A DNA stretch of 28,107 nucleotides from the NCBI GenBank assembly GCA_947254895.1, contig CAMYEY010000008.1, positions 1-28,107 on the forward strand. The letters are read 5' to 3'. The translations under genes and the position numbers were made by a program. Shown one piece after another: positions 8,170 to 15,670 of this stretch; positions within the stretch are counted from its first letter, which is position 1; every line of letters begins with the position of its first letter. Source of the DNA: an uncultured Clostridia bacterium. Its GTDB lineage: Bacteria; Bacillota; Clostridia; Saccharofermentanales; DTU023. The notes below the pieces were generated by a model, which saw only the letters and a list, made by a program, of their open reading frames with translations, ran no database searches and had not been told where the DNA came from.

Positions 8170-8198
8170 ACTTTAGCATTACATTTCTAGGCTGTCAA
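8170..8198 (-). promoter_or_regulatory. Sigma-A promoter of the hrcA-dnaK operon
   Basis: On the minus strand, TTGACA (8198-8193), a 17-base spacer and TAAAGT (8175-8170). The consensus -35 and ideal spacing, directly followed by CIRCE, identify the heat-shock operon promoter. An extra half-site-like sequence TAATGCTAA (8181-8173) overlaps the -10. Confidence 0.9.
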
Positions 8199-8239
8199 TG
8201 TAAGGAAAGCGAAGAATTATGGCAAAAAAATGAAGTTCA

Positions 8240-9424
8240 TCAAAGAAATTCCATAAAGACCTGGTTGGCAAAATCAAGACCGAGCTGACTGAGCTTATAG
8301 CTGGCTCCCGGACCATCCCAGTAGATCAGTTTACGGGCCTCAAGACCGGCTAGTTCTTCCTCAAAGGGGTTGACCAAGCCAAATCTCTCTTGGAAATCTC
8401 CTGGCGAAAACCCCCGATCTAAGCGGAAGGCTAGCATGGCATATTCCCTCACAGCCAGCTCTCCCGAAATCTCTTCTATCTCAGCAGACTCCCATGGCGC
8501 TTCCAACCAACGGTTGAGGGACCTAATATTACCCTTTCTTAGGCCGTTAAAATACCCATGGGCACCCGGTCCCAAACCAAGGTAGGGGCGACCGGTCCAG
8601 TAATTATAGTTATGGCGGGAGTAAAAGCCGGGCCGGGCTGCTGAGGAAAGTTCATAATAACGAAAACCTTGGCCTTGGAAGTAAGCCACTAGGTCATGAT
8701 ACATCCGGCGCTCCAAATCTTCTGACGGCAAAAGGTCTGGCCGCTTGGCATAGGTCCTATAAAAACGGGTTCCCGGCTCCAAGATTAAAGAGTAAAAACT
8801 GATGTGGGGAATCTCTAAACTAATCAGGTCCAGAGCTGAGTCCAAAACATCAGCCAGGTCTTGGTCAGGTAGGCCAAACATCAGGTCACAAGAAATATTC
8901 GTAATTCCCAGTGAGCGCACCAGATCAAGCATTGATCGGAAATCTTGGTAGCTATGAATCCGACCAATTTTTTTCAGCAACCGGTCTTGCTTAGCCTGGT
9001 AACCCAAAGAAATCCTGTTGACCCCTCCTGCAATGGCTCGTCTGACTGTTTCCTGGCCTGATCCTTCGGGGTTAACCTCCATGGTAACCTCGGCCTCCGG
9101 TGAAAAGACCAACCTTTCTTTGAATAAATCCAAGAATCCTGCCATGACTTCAGCCGGCAGGGCCGATGGGGTACCTCCACCAAAATAAAGACTTTTAAGT
9201 GGGGCAAGCGGAACCCCTTTTTGTTCCAGATAGGCTAAGGTGATATCTAACTCCTGCTTAATACCTGCGGCAAAGGCAGCAAAATCAGCCCGGCCCGAAC
9301 CCAAAGAATAATAGTCACAGTAACCACACTTAGATCGACAAAAAGGAACATGCACATAAATACTACTGACGGGGTCGTCAACATTCGGATTTTTTAAACC
9401 TTGCAGGTCGTTTTTATTGAGCAT
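8240..9424 (-). CDS. hemW: Radical SAM heme chaperone HemW
   Basis: A 394-residue radical SAM protein of the HemN/HemW family. The cluster motif CRSKCGYCDYYS (C29, C33, C36) has Tyr rather than Cys at the position that distinguishes true coproporphyrinogen III oxidase HemN, so HemW, a heme-inserting chaperone, is the better call. Other family marks are YVHVPFC, FGGGTPSALP (residues 81-90), ISLGYQAKQ, CDLMFGLPDQ and the HemW-like RHNYNYWTGRPYLGLGPGAHGY region (summarised; residues near 270-290). It lies directly upstream of hrcA, as in Bacillus, but is last in a different operon: its start overlaps the preceding TOPRIM-like gene by 11 bases, with GAGGGA as ribosome site. Confidence 0.93.
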   Translation of the reverse strand: MLNKNDLQGLKNPNVDDPVSSIYVHVPFCRSKCGYCDYYSLGSGRADFAAFAAGIKQELDITLAYLEQKGVPLAPLKSLYFGGGTPSALPAEVMAGFLDLFKERLVFSPEAEVTMEVNPEGSGQETVRRAIAGGVNRISLGYQAKQDRLLKKIGRIHSYQDFRSMLDLVRSLGITNISCDLMFGLPDQDLADVLDSALDLISLEIPHISFYSLILEPGTRFYRTYAKRPDLLPSEDLERRMYHDLVAYFQGQGFRYYELSSAARPGFYSRHNYNYWTGRPYLGLGPGAHGYFNGLRKGNIRSLNRWLEAPWESAEIEEISGELAVREYAMLAFRLDRGFSPGDFQERFGLVNPFEEELAGLEARKLIYWDGPGASYKLSQLGLDFANQVFMEFL

Positions 9425-10094
9425 GAGACCCGTCCCTCAACCAAGATAAAACCCGGCTAAAATGGTGGACAAATTTTTGATAACTTGGGGACTCGTTATT
9501 TTTAATCTTCATAAAGGGTGATACTGCCCTGGCCCAACGGTCCTTGTATATACCAACTGCTGGATAACCCACTCCTATTAAAGACTCAGCCCGGTCTCCC
9601 AAAATAACCCGGGCCAAAACCTCCCAAGTATGACAAACACTATCTTGTTTATAACCTTCAAGTAAGCTGAGGTCCAGATTGGGGTAGGCAGCCATAAGAG
9701 CCGGCCGATCACCCAAGAGCCAGGCCTCTGTCTCCTCAACCGGAATGCCAATGACAAAATACTTATTATCTGATTCTGACCGGATCACATTTTCAATCGA
9801 TTGATAGAGTTGACCGGCATCCTGGTCATCAGCATCAAGTACAACAACAAGGATAACCTCTGTTCTCCGATATACCCGGTCATAGGCCCTAATCTTAGCT
9901 GGCAGGAGGTCCAACAGGGATGACGCCTTAGCTTGTGCCGGCTCTTTAATGTGCTCAGGCAGCTTGCCCTTGCCACGATGGGGGTAAAGCTTGACTTGGT
10001 CAACCAGGCCCGGACTATCCTCAATCAGTTCAGAGATAAGCTGAGAAAGCACCGGAACGGAGGACTTATCTTCACACAAAACCTCTATAATCAT
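9414..10094 (-). CDS. TOPRIM-like protein resembling DUF4276
   Basis: A 226-residue protein whose fold marks resemble the DUF4276 / RloB-like TOPRIM group. Visible marks are an N-terminal strand and acidic residue (IIEVLCEDKSS, E8), a hydrophobic strand ending in Asp residues (VVVLDADDQD, D87/D89/D90), and the characteristic IPVEETEAWLLGD (E120, E121, E123, W125). TOPRIM acidic clusters of this kind bind metal in OLD-family nucleases; nuclease activity here is inference. The start overlaps the upstream ATPase stop in ATGA, and the end overlaps hemW by 11 bases. Proteins of this type commonly pair with AAA/ABC-type ATPases, sometimes in phage-defence settings. Confidence 0.65.
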   Translation of the reverse strand: MIIEVLCEDKSSVPVLSQLISELIEDSPGLVDQVKLYPHRGKGKLPEHIKEPAQAKASSLLDLLPAKIRAYDRVYRRTEVILVVVLDADDQDAGQLYQSIENVIRSESDNKYFVIGIPVEETEAWLLGDRPALMAAYPNLDLSLLEGYKQDSVCHTWEVLARVILGDRAESLIGVGYPAVGIYKDRWARAVSPFMKIKNNESPSYQKFVHHFSRVLSWLRDGSHAQ

Positions 10095-11275
10095 GCATCT
10101 GTAACCTGGTCAAGGTAGCCCGAATACCAGAGGGATCCGAGTCCCACCCCTTCCTCATACATAGCCATCACCAGGCGATCATCCGCTAAGTAACGGGCCT
10201 CTACCCGGTCATTTCCTTCTCGGTCTGTTAGCCGGTCAAAGGACCAGACCTCCCTGGGCGAGAAGCCCTCGAGTAGATTAACATTATGGGTAGAAATAAA
10301 AATCTGAGAACAGGGATTATGTATAACATAGTCCCTAAGACCCAAGGCCAAGGAATCCACCAAATCATAATGAAGTCCAGAATCCGGTTGGTCAAAAGCC
10401 AGAAGAGGACGAGGATCTGCCATAATGAGATAGGCTAGGAGCAGCTTAATTTGCCCCTGGTTATCAAGCTTATCCAGCTGACCCAAGTCAATCCGACTTT
10501 GCTTAGGTAAATTAGCATCCAGATCCTCCTGCAACTGACGAAAAAGTTGTTTTTTTTCTTTTTTGAGATAGTAGAGGACATTGGCGACATTATCCAGTTT
10601 ACGGTTAAGGTGTTTGTGGCCACCGGTTCTCGCCTTGCTCTTTATCTTAGCCGGCAAATTCTTAAAATTTGCACAATAGAACCTGGTAATTTGATTGTAG
10701 AGCCAAACCAGGTCAGGACAGTTGGTCTGTCTGCCATACAGGTGAACGACAGAGATCTTTTTTTCGGTAAGTTGAAATGCTTGGTAAGCCTTATCAACTA
10801 AAACCTTACCCTCCCCTAATGTGCTTTGTAAGAGACAAGTCGAACCGTTTTGAGGGGTAGCCAAGTCATAGGACCAGCATGACTCCTCTGCTATGTAAGG
10901 GCGGTGATTTTGGTCAGATGAAATCTTAAGCTGATAATTTAACCAGTAGCCCTTATGCTTTTGCAAGACTAGGTCAAAGGTCAGATCATATTCACCAGGT
11001 TTTCTCGAATAAACCAGGTCAGAATAGCTACCCGGTCTACTCAGGTTAGCAGCTTCTTGAACATCTCTACTGAGGGTCTGCCGGAGAAATTGCAGGGCTT
11101 CAAAAAAGCTCGATTTGCCGCTGGCATTTTGCCCGATAAAAACATTAAGGGGCTTGAGACTTGGCAAATCTGAGCCCTGTCCGTTTGTCTTGGTTTCCAA
11201 GAGTTCTTGGAAACCAAGGCCCAGCTTAAAATCCTTCAGGAGGGCAAAATTGTTAATCTTAATGCCTACTAGCAT
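10091..11275 (-). CDS. AAA/ABC-type ATPase, partner of TOPRIM-like protein
   Basis: A 394-residue soluble ATPase of the RecF/SMC-like AAA_21 type. It opens with IKINNFALLKDF, has Walker A GQNASGKSS (residues 48-56), a long middle region (60-260), Walker B PLLAFDQPDSGLH (D295, Q296) and the switch His in IFISTHN (H330). It ends GLGSLWYSGYLDQ, as in ATPases that pair with DUF4276 proteins. Two things are odd. The residue after the Walker B Asp is Gln (CAA at 10390-10388) where Glu normally activates water. The signature loop before Walker B (LDKLDNQGQ) is not a clear LSxGE. It may therefore bind ATP but hydrolyse it slowly. It starts 24 bases after the slipin gene with a weak ribosome site. Confidence 0.75.
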   Translation of the reverse strand: MLVGIKINNFALLKDFKLGLGFQELLETKTNGQGSDLPSLKPLNVFIGQNASGKSSFFEALQFLRQTLSRDVQEAANLSRPGSYSDLVYSRKPGEYDLTFDLVLQKHKGYWLNYQLKISSDQNHRPYIAEESCWSYDLATPQNGSTCLLQSTLGEGKVLVDKAYQAFQLTEKKISVVHLYGRQTNCPDLVWLYNQITRFYCANFKNLPAKIKSKARTGGHKHLNRKLDNVANVLYYLKKEKKQLFRQLQEDLDANLPKQSRIDLGQLDKLDNQGQIKLLLAYLIMADPRPLLAFDQPDSGLHYDLVDSLALGLRDYVIHNPCSQIFISTHNVNLLEGFSPREVWSFDRLTDREGNDRVEARYLADDRLVMAMYEEGVGLGSLWYSGYLDQVTDA

Positions 11276-11299
11276 AGGTATTACCGAGACTTTCTCACT

Positions 11300-12250
11300 T
11301 TAATCTTGCTTGCTTGTCTCAGAAGGTTTGATTCCTTCCAGGGTCTCTTTAATGGTTATCCCGGCGGTTGCCAAAGCCTGAAGTTCAGAGGGGATGATAA
11401 TCTTAGTTGCCCTACCATCAGCCACCCTTTCCATGGTCTCTAAACCCTTGAGGGCTATAACGCTCTGGTCTGCTTGAACAGCCTTGATCATAGCCAGACC
11501 ATTTGCTCTAGCCTCCTGTATTTTGAGGATAGCCTGAGCCTTACCGTCAGCTTCTCTGATAGCCTGCTCCCGTCTAGCATCTGCCCTTAGGATGGCTGCG
11601 GCTTTTTCACCTTCTGCAATCCTGATTTCGGCTTCTTTTTTACCTTCAGCAATCAGGATACTCTCACGTTTTTCACGCTCAGCCTTCATCTGTTTTTCCA
11701 TAGAGTTTTGGATATCCTGAGGGGGTACAATGTTTTTAAGCTCAACCCGGTTGACCTTAATTCCCCAAGGATCAGTTGCCTCATCAAGCAAAATCCGCAT
11801 TTGCTGGTTGATTGTATCTCTAGAGGTCAAGGTCTCATCAAGCTCCAGGTCACCTATGATGTTTCTCAAAGTGGTCGCCGATAAATTATCAATTGCATTG
11901 ATCGGATTTTCTATACCGTAACAGTAGAGGACAGGGTCAACCACCTGGTAAAAAAGAACTGTATCAATTTGCATGGTAACATTATCCTTGGTAATCACAA
12001 ATTGAGGATCAAAATCGGCCACCCTCTCTTTCATAGAAATCTTCCGGCTTACCTTATCGATAAAAGGCATCTTTATGTGAAGGCCGGCCTGCCAGGCTTC
12101 TTTAAAACTGCCCAACCGCTCTATAACAAAAACATGAGCCTGGGGTACAACTACGACATTGCGAATGATCAAAAGCAAAACAATCAGGGCTAAAATCGCA
12201 ATGGATATAAGAGGGGCTAGGGATGCCACAATGGTGAACAAAAGTTTCAT
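11300..12250 (-). CDS. Slipin / stomatin-like SPFH protein (QmcA type)
   Basis: A 316-residue SPFH (band 7) membrane protein. An N-terminal hydrophobic anchor (about residues 5-30) is followed by the SPFH domain (VVVVPQAHVFVIERLGSF, GLHIKMPFID, DPWGIKVNRVELKNI). Next comes a coiled-coil rich in Ala/Glu/Lys (about 185-265, with AEGKKEAEIRIAEGEKAAAI) and a short C-terminal tail. Proteins of this type oligomerise into membrane cages or microdomains and pair with NfeD partners; the adjacent upstream gene encodes exactly such a partner, 22 bases away. The ribosome site is AAGGAG. It leads into the ATPase/TOPRIM-like pair in the same transcription unit. Confidence 0.9.
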   Translation of the reverse strand: MKLLFTIVASLAPLISIAILALIVLLLIIRNVVVVPQAHVFVIERLGSFKEAWQAGLHIKMPFIDKVSRKISMKERVADFDPQFVITKDNVTMQIDTVLFYQVVDPVLYCYGIENPINAIDNLSATTLRNIIGDLELDETLTSRDTINQQMRILLDEATDPWGIKVNRVELKNIVPPQDIQNSMEKQMKAEREKRESILIAEGKKEAEIRIAEGEKAAAILRADARREQAIREADGKAQAILKIQEARANGLAMIKAVQADQSVIALKGLETMERVADGRATKIIIPSELQALATAGITIKETLEGIKPSETSKQD

Positions 12251-12272
12251 GGTTTACTCCTTCGTTTAAAGC

Positions 12273-12740
12273 TTACGCCTTCTTATCGATCTCTATTACA
12301 TAGGCTTTAACGCCCTTAATAGCGGTTACCACAACTAAACTGCCTTGGGGAATAACTTTATCTTGGTCAGAAGAGGCAGACCAAATCTGACCTTTAACCC
12401 GAATTTGGCCGACATTTTTAAGTGGATCAATGCTAGCAATAACCTCAGCCTCTTGACCGATAATTCTGTCAGCATTGGTTTTTGTCTGGTCGAGTTCTTT
12501 AGCATTAAGTTTGGGCCTAATAAAGCAGAGAAAAATTGTTAGACTGATAGCTGAAACAACAATAAAGGCTATAACCTGAATTGTAGCAGATAAGCCTGCC
12601 AAGGCTAGTCCCAAGGCAACTAGGCCCCCCAACATAAACCAGATAGAAACAAGGTTAACGGTAAGAACTTCGGCAATAATAAAGACAATGATCGCAATCA
12701 GCCAAAATACATAGTTGATAGTTAGGTTTGGACCAAGCAT
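12273..12740 (-). CDS. NfeD-family membrane protein
   Basis: A 155-residue short NfeD protein. Three or four closely spaced membrane segments fill residues 8-80 (YVFWLIAIIVFIIAEVLTV, SIWFMLGGLVALGLALAGL, VIAFIVVSAISLTIFLCF). A soluble OB-fold-like domain follows (about 95-152: IIGQEAEVIASIDPLKNVGQ, VIPQGSLVVVTAIKGVKAYV). NfeD proteins act with SPFH/slipin partners, and a slipin gene lies immediately downstream. The start ATG has AAAGGA upstream. Confidence 0.9.
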   Translation of the reverse strand: MLGPNLTINYVFWLIAIIVFIIAEVLTVNLVSIWFMLGGLVALGLALAGLSATIQVIAFIVVSAISLTIFLCFIRPKLNAKELDQTKTNADRIIGQEAEVIASIDPLKNVGQIRVKGQIWSASSDQDKVIPQGSLVVVTAIKGVKAYVIEIDKKA

Positions 12741-12764
12741 AAAAATCCTTTCTGGAGGCTATGA

Positions 12765-14075
12765 TCACTCCTTTAGGTCGTAGCCGCTGCCGGCATTACG
12801 TGAACTTTCCAACAAAAGGAAAGCTATGTTGTTGATTCTTCTCGTCAGCCGGTCGACGATTTTCTTTTCCTGGTCGGCTTGACCTCCTGCTCCCGTCTCT
12901 CGCTCATCTTCGTCAGTTCGTGGGCCAAAGACCTTCTCATTTTTCTTGCTCTCGGCCGCTTGAAAATAACTACTGAGCACACTCACCGAATCTAGGTTGC
13001 TACCATCAATGACACCCCCAACGATTGAAAAATGTGGGTCTGTGGTCTCCTTGCCCAGGTCTTCATACTTGTCTACATCGTATTCAAAAGACTCGATAAA
13101 GACAATAGGGATATCCTTTTCATCAAAGGGAGTGTGGTCTCCTTGGTGGGTCGTCCATTCACGAAAAAGAACCTCTTGGCCACTAAAGGGTGACTGGACC
13201 ATAAAAGTATTCTGATTGGTATACAGGGCAAAGTCATTATTAGTCAACAGCATGTTATTGTAGTAAGCGTCTGTCAGCTCATAAAGCTTCTGTCTTTGCT
13301 CGTAGTACTTGGAATCAGGGTCCTTGGTTGAATTTACACCGGCGTGGGCATAAACCTTGTCTCCAGCATATATCTTATCTAGATTATACATGGCGTCAAT
13401 TTTAGCAATATCATCGGCTGGAAGCTGGTCCAGATAGGCTCTAGCCCCAGCAAAGTTGGCTGTTGATGCCCCAAAAAACACCAAGTCTACCTTGTAGCCG
13501 GGTTTACTTGTTTTCATTGTTTTAGCCAGGCTAAGTAAGCTGGCAACTCCAGCTGCATTGTTATGGATGCCGTCACCCCGGCTATCCTCTGGTGCCTCAA
13601 CCTGCCTATCCTTAATCGGAGTATCATAGTGGGCTGCCATAACCAGCTTTTTCTTACTGATATTAGCCAGGTCGAATTTTAGAACAGGCTCTGCCTTTTC
13701 TGACTCACTTTTCTGCTCCGGTTCACTTTCCTGAAAGCCTAAGCCCTCAATCCTTACGATAATATTTTGAGAAGTGAAACTTTCACCGGCAGCCGTTTGC
13801 CCGGAAAACTCTTGCCTCTCGACCTTATATCCGAGACTTTCCAGCTCCTGAGTCAACCAATCCGCAGCCGCTTTTTCCTGTTCAGATCCTGCATAGCGCT
13901 CAGGGAAATTAGTCGCCAAAGCAATAGCCTCATCACGTCCATAATCTCCATAATGAGCCGGTAAGCTATCTTCTGCTACCCCTTCCGGCGAACAAGCAAC
14001 CAGGTTAAGCAGGAGCATGCAAAGGCATAAGAATAGTATATTAATCCGGGTTTTTCTCCTAGTAATCATGGGCAT
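12765..14075 (-). CDS. M28-fold peptidase-like lipoprotein, probably inactive
   Basis: A 436-residue predicted lipoprotein with an N-terminal hydrophobic stretch and lipobox LVAC (lipid Cys28). The core aligns with the M28 zinc aminopeptidases: VMAAHYDTP (zinc His149), the position of GxDDNASG, VFFGAEE-like, NLD and DHTPF. Two essential sites are changed. The metal-bridging Asp of DNASG is Asn172 (HNNAAG), and the catalytic Glu pair of GAEE is Ser204-Thr205 (VFFGASTANFAG). His149, Asp233 and His314 remain. It is therefore likely a non-catalytic binding protein outside the membrane. The C-terminal tail (380-436) is charged. It is first in the run leading to nfeD (24-base gap). The frame is intact, which argues against decay. 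Confidence 0.82.
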   Translation of the reverse strand: MPMITRRKTRINILFLCLCMLLLNLVACSPEGVAEDSLPAHYGDYGRDEAIALATNFPERYAGSEQEKAAADWLTQELESLGYKVERQEFSGQTAAGESFTSQNIIVRIEGLGFQESEPEQKSESEKAEPVLKFDLANISKKKLVMAAHYDTPIKDRQVEAPEDSRGDGIHNNAAGVASLLSLAKTMKTSKPGYKVDLVFFGASTANFAGARAYLDQLPADDIAKIDAMYNLDKIYAGDKVYAHAGVNSTKDPDSKYYEQRQKLYELTDAYYNNMLLTNNDFALYTNQNTFMVQSPFSGQEVLFREWTTHQGDHTPFDEKDIPIVFIESFEYDVDKYEDLGKETTDPHFSIVGGVIDGSNLDSVSVLSSYFQAAESKKNEKVFGPRTDEDERETGAGGQADQEKKIVDRLTRRINNIAFLLLESSRNAGSGYDLKE

Positions 14076-14093
14076 ATTCTAACCTTTTTAGAG

Positions 14094-14122
14094 TCGACCT
14101 GCAATAAGCGATCTGCTAAAAT
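14094..14122 (+). promoter_or_regulatory. Possible promoter for the S11-like gene
   Basis: In the 104-base divergent gap, TCGACC (14094-14099), 17 bases, and an extended -10 TGC-TAAAAT (14117-14122 for the hexamer) on the plus strand. It lies about 60 bases before the start codon. No equally good minus-strand promoter for the M28-like operon was seen. Confidence 0.45.
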
Positions 14123-14179
14123 AAGCCTGATGACTGGGCAGTTTGAAGCTGGCCCAAGTGACATGTTTGGGATGAAAAA

Positions 14180-15619
14180 ATGCCGTTGATAAAAAGCCCC
14201 ACAGTTAAATACCGGAGACCATATTACCTTGCTCTGGCCCTGTGCTTGACCCTTGTTTTGGCAATCAGCCAACCTCTGAAGCTATGGGCTGTCACTGACC
14301 CTCTCAGGCTTTCCCGGGACTTCAAGCCTGAGATTTCCTCTCAAACCGCCCTCGCTTTGAACACAGAATTTGATAAGGTCCTCTATGCCAAAGATGCTGA
14401 CCTTCGGCAGGCCCTACCGGCAGCCAACAGGCTAGTCTTAGCTCTCTTGGCAGCAGAGCGTTTAAAGGCAGAAGACAAGATTGTATTAAGTGAAAATTCC
14501 CTGGCCTATACTCCTCAGGACCAGTCTGCTTTAAACTGGAATATTAGCCCTGACCAGCCTATATATATCAGTAACCTTTTAGCTGCTCAAGTGTACGATA
14601 ACTCTCTTTTAGCAACTGTAGCATTAGCGGAAAGACTCAGCCCTAGCCTTGAACAAACAGTCGACCTAATGAACCAAAGAGCCGAAGAGCTAGGTTTGAC
14701 CAATACCCATTTTACCAACATCAGCGGGCAAATTGACTGGAATCAACCGGCTCCCGAGGGCCAGACTTACGACCTTGTGAAAGATAGCGATAAGCTTGCC
14801 CAATATAGTTCCCTGAACGATCTGGCCAAGATCATCATTCAATTGGAAAAGAACAGCCAAGTTGCCCGTCTGTTCAGCGAAAAGGAATACTTTACCGATT
14901 TGACCGATAATTCTACCCTCGCCTTCCACCACCCCTTTAGCCAGATTTTTAGCAGTGAGCAAGGTGTCAAGTCAGCCTGGACAATGGCTTATGATGGTCT
15001 ATCCTTCTCCTTCGTTTCAGGCAAGCAAAATCTTAATAGCTACCTCGTCCTCATCAGTGATGTAGGGCAAAGCTCTTTTGCCAGTGAGATCAGCCTCCTT
15101 CTCAAAAAAATAGCCGACTACTATCGAGTCAGCCCTATTGCTAACCAAGGTCAATCTTATCCGGCCAAAGACTACACGCTAGAAGGCGATCAGATTGACC
15201 TGGTTTTCACCAAAACCATCAACTATATCCATCCTGCCAATAATGATTTTTTAGAGTCTACTGTAGAATATGTCTCCTCTGGACCCCACCACCGCCCCCT
15301 TGCTCAATCCAGTCTGGTTGGTCAAGTTATTTTCAAATTAACCGACGGCAGTCAAATAGCGGTAGAGGTCGGATCGGATCGAACAATCTTATCAGACAAT
15401 ACCTATATCAGTAACCTTGTAAATAACTGGCAAAGAAATCCCGGTCTAGCAAGACTCATTATCTTCTGTCTTATCTGTTTGTTTCTGGCCCTAGCCGTTC
15501 AAGCCTATAGGCGTTGGCGGATCCTCCGTTTGCAATTGAAGCTGGACCACTTATTATCCAAGGCTCGTGCAATGGAAAAAGAAGCTGGATATAGGCATCG
15601 GAAGGCCGATAAAGACTAA
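14180..15619 (+). CDS. D,D-carboxypeptidase-like (S11) protein lacking active site
   Basis: A 479-residue envelope protein with a signal/anchor sequence (about 15-37), an S11-like domain (about 50-300), a further beta domain and a C-terminal membrane segment (about 433-455) plus a basic tail, the layout of PBP5-type carboxypeptidases. The alignment is clear around FDKVLYAKDADLRQALPAAN, VALAERLSPSLE, LMNQRAEELGLTNTHFTN and QGVKSAWTMAYDG. All three catalytic motifs are lost. SxxK is AxxL (A82, L85), SxN is YDN (139-141) and KTG is KSA (264-266). It cannot work as a serine acyl-enzyme, so a structural or peptidoglycan-binding role is inferred. It is divergent from the M28-like gene and 51 bases upstream of gltX. 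The ribosome site is weak (GGGATGA). Confidence 0.82.
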   Translation: MPLIKSPTVKYRRPYYLALALCLTLVLAISQPLKLWAVTDPLRLSRDFKPEISSQTALALNTEFDKVLYAKDADLRQALPAANRLVLALLAAERLKAEDKIVLSENSLAYTPQDQSALNWNISPDQPIYISNLLAAQVYDNSLLATVALAERLSPSLEQTVDLMNQRAEELGLTNTHFTNISGQIDWNQPAPEGQTYDLVKDSDKLAQYSSLNDLAKIIIQLEKNSQVARLFSEKEYFTDLTDNSTLAFHHPFSQIFSSEQGVKSAWTMAYDGLSFSFVSGKQNLNSYLVLISDVGQSSFASEISLLLKKIADYYRVSPIANQGQSYPAKDYTLEGDQIDLVFTKTINYIHPANNDFLESTVEYVSSGPHHRPLAQSSLVGQVIFKLTDGSQIAVEVGSDRTILSDNTYISNLVNNWQRNPGLARLIIFCLICLFLALAVQAYRRWRILRLQLKLDHLLSKARAMEKEAGYRHRKADKD

Positions 15620-15670
15620 ATATTTTTCCGGAGATATGGTAGACTCTAGCTTAGCTATAAAGGAGGCACT

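Noticed and set aside
15620..15670. T-box or other riboswitch upstream of gltX
   Set aside because: The gap is only 51 bases and holds no T-box core or other leader structure.
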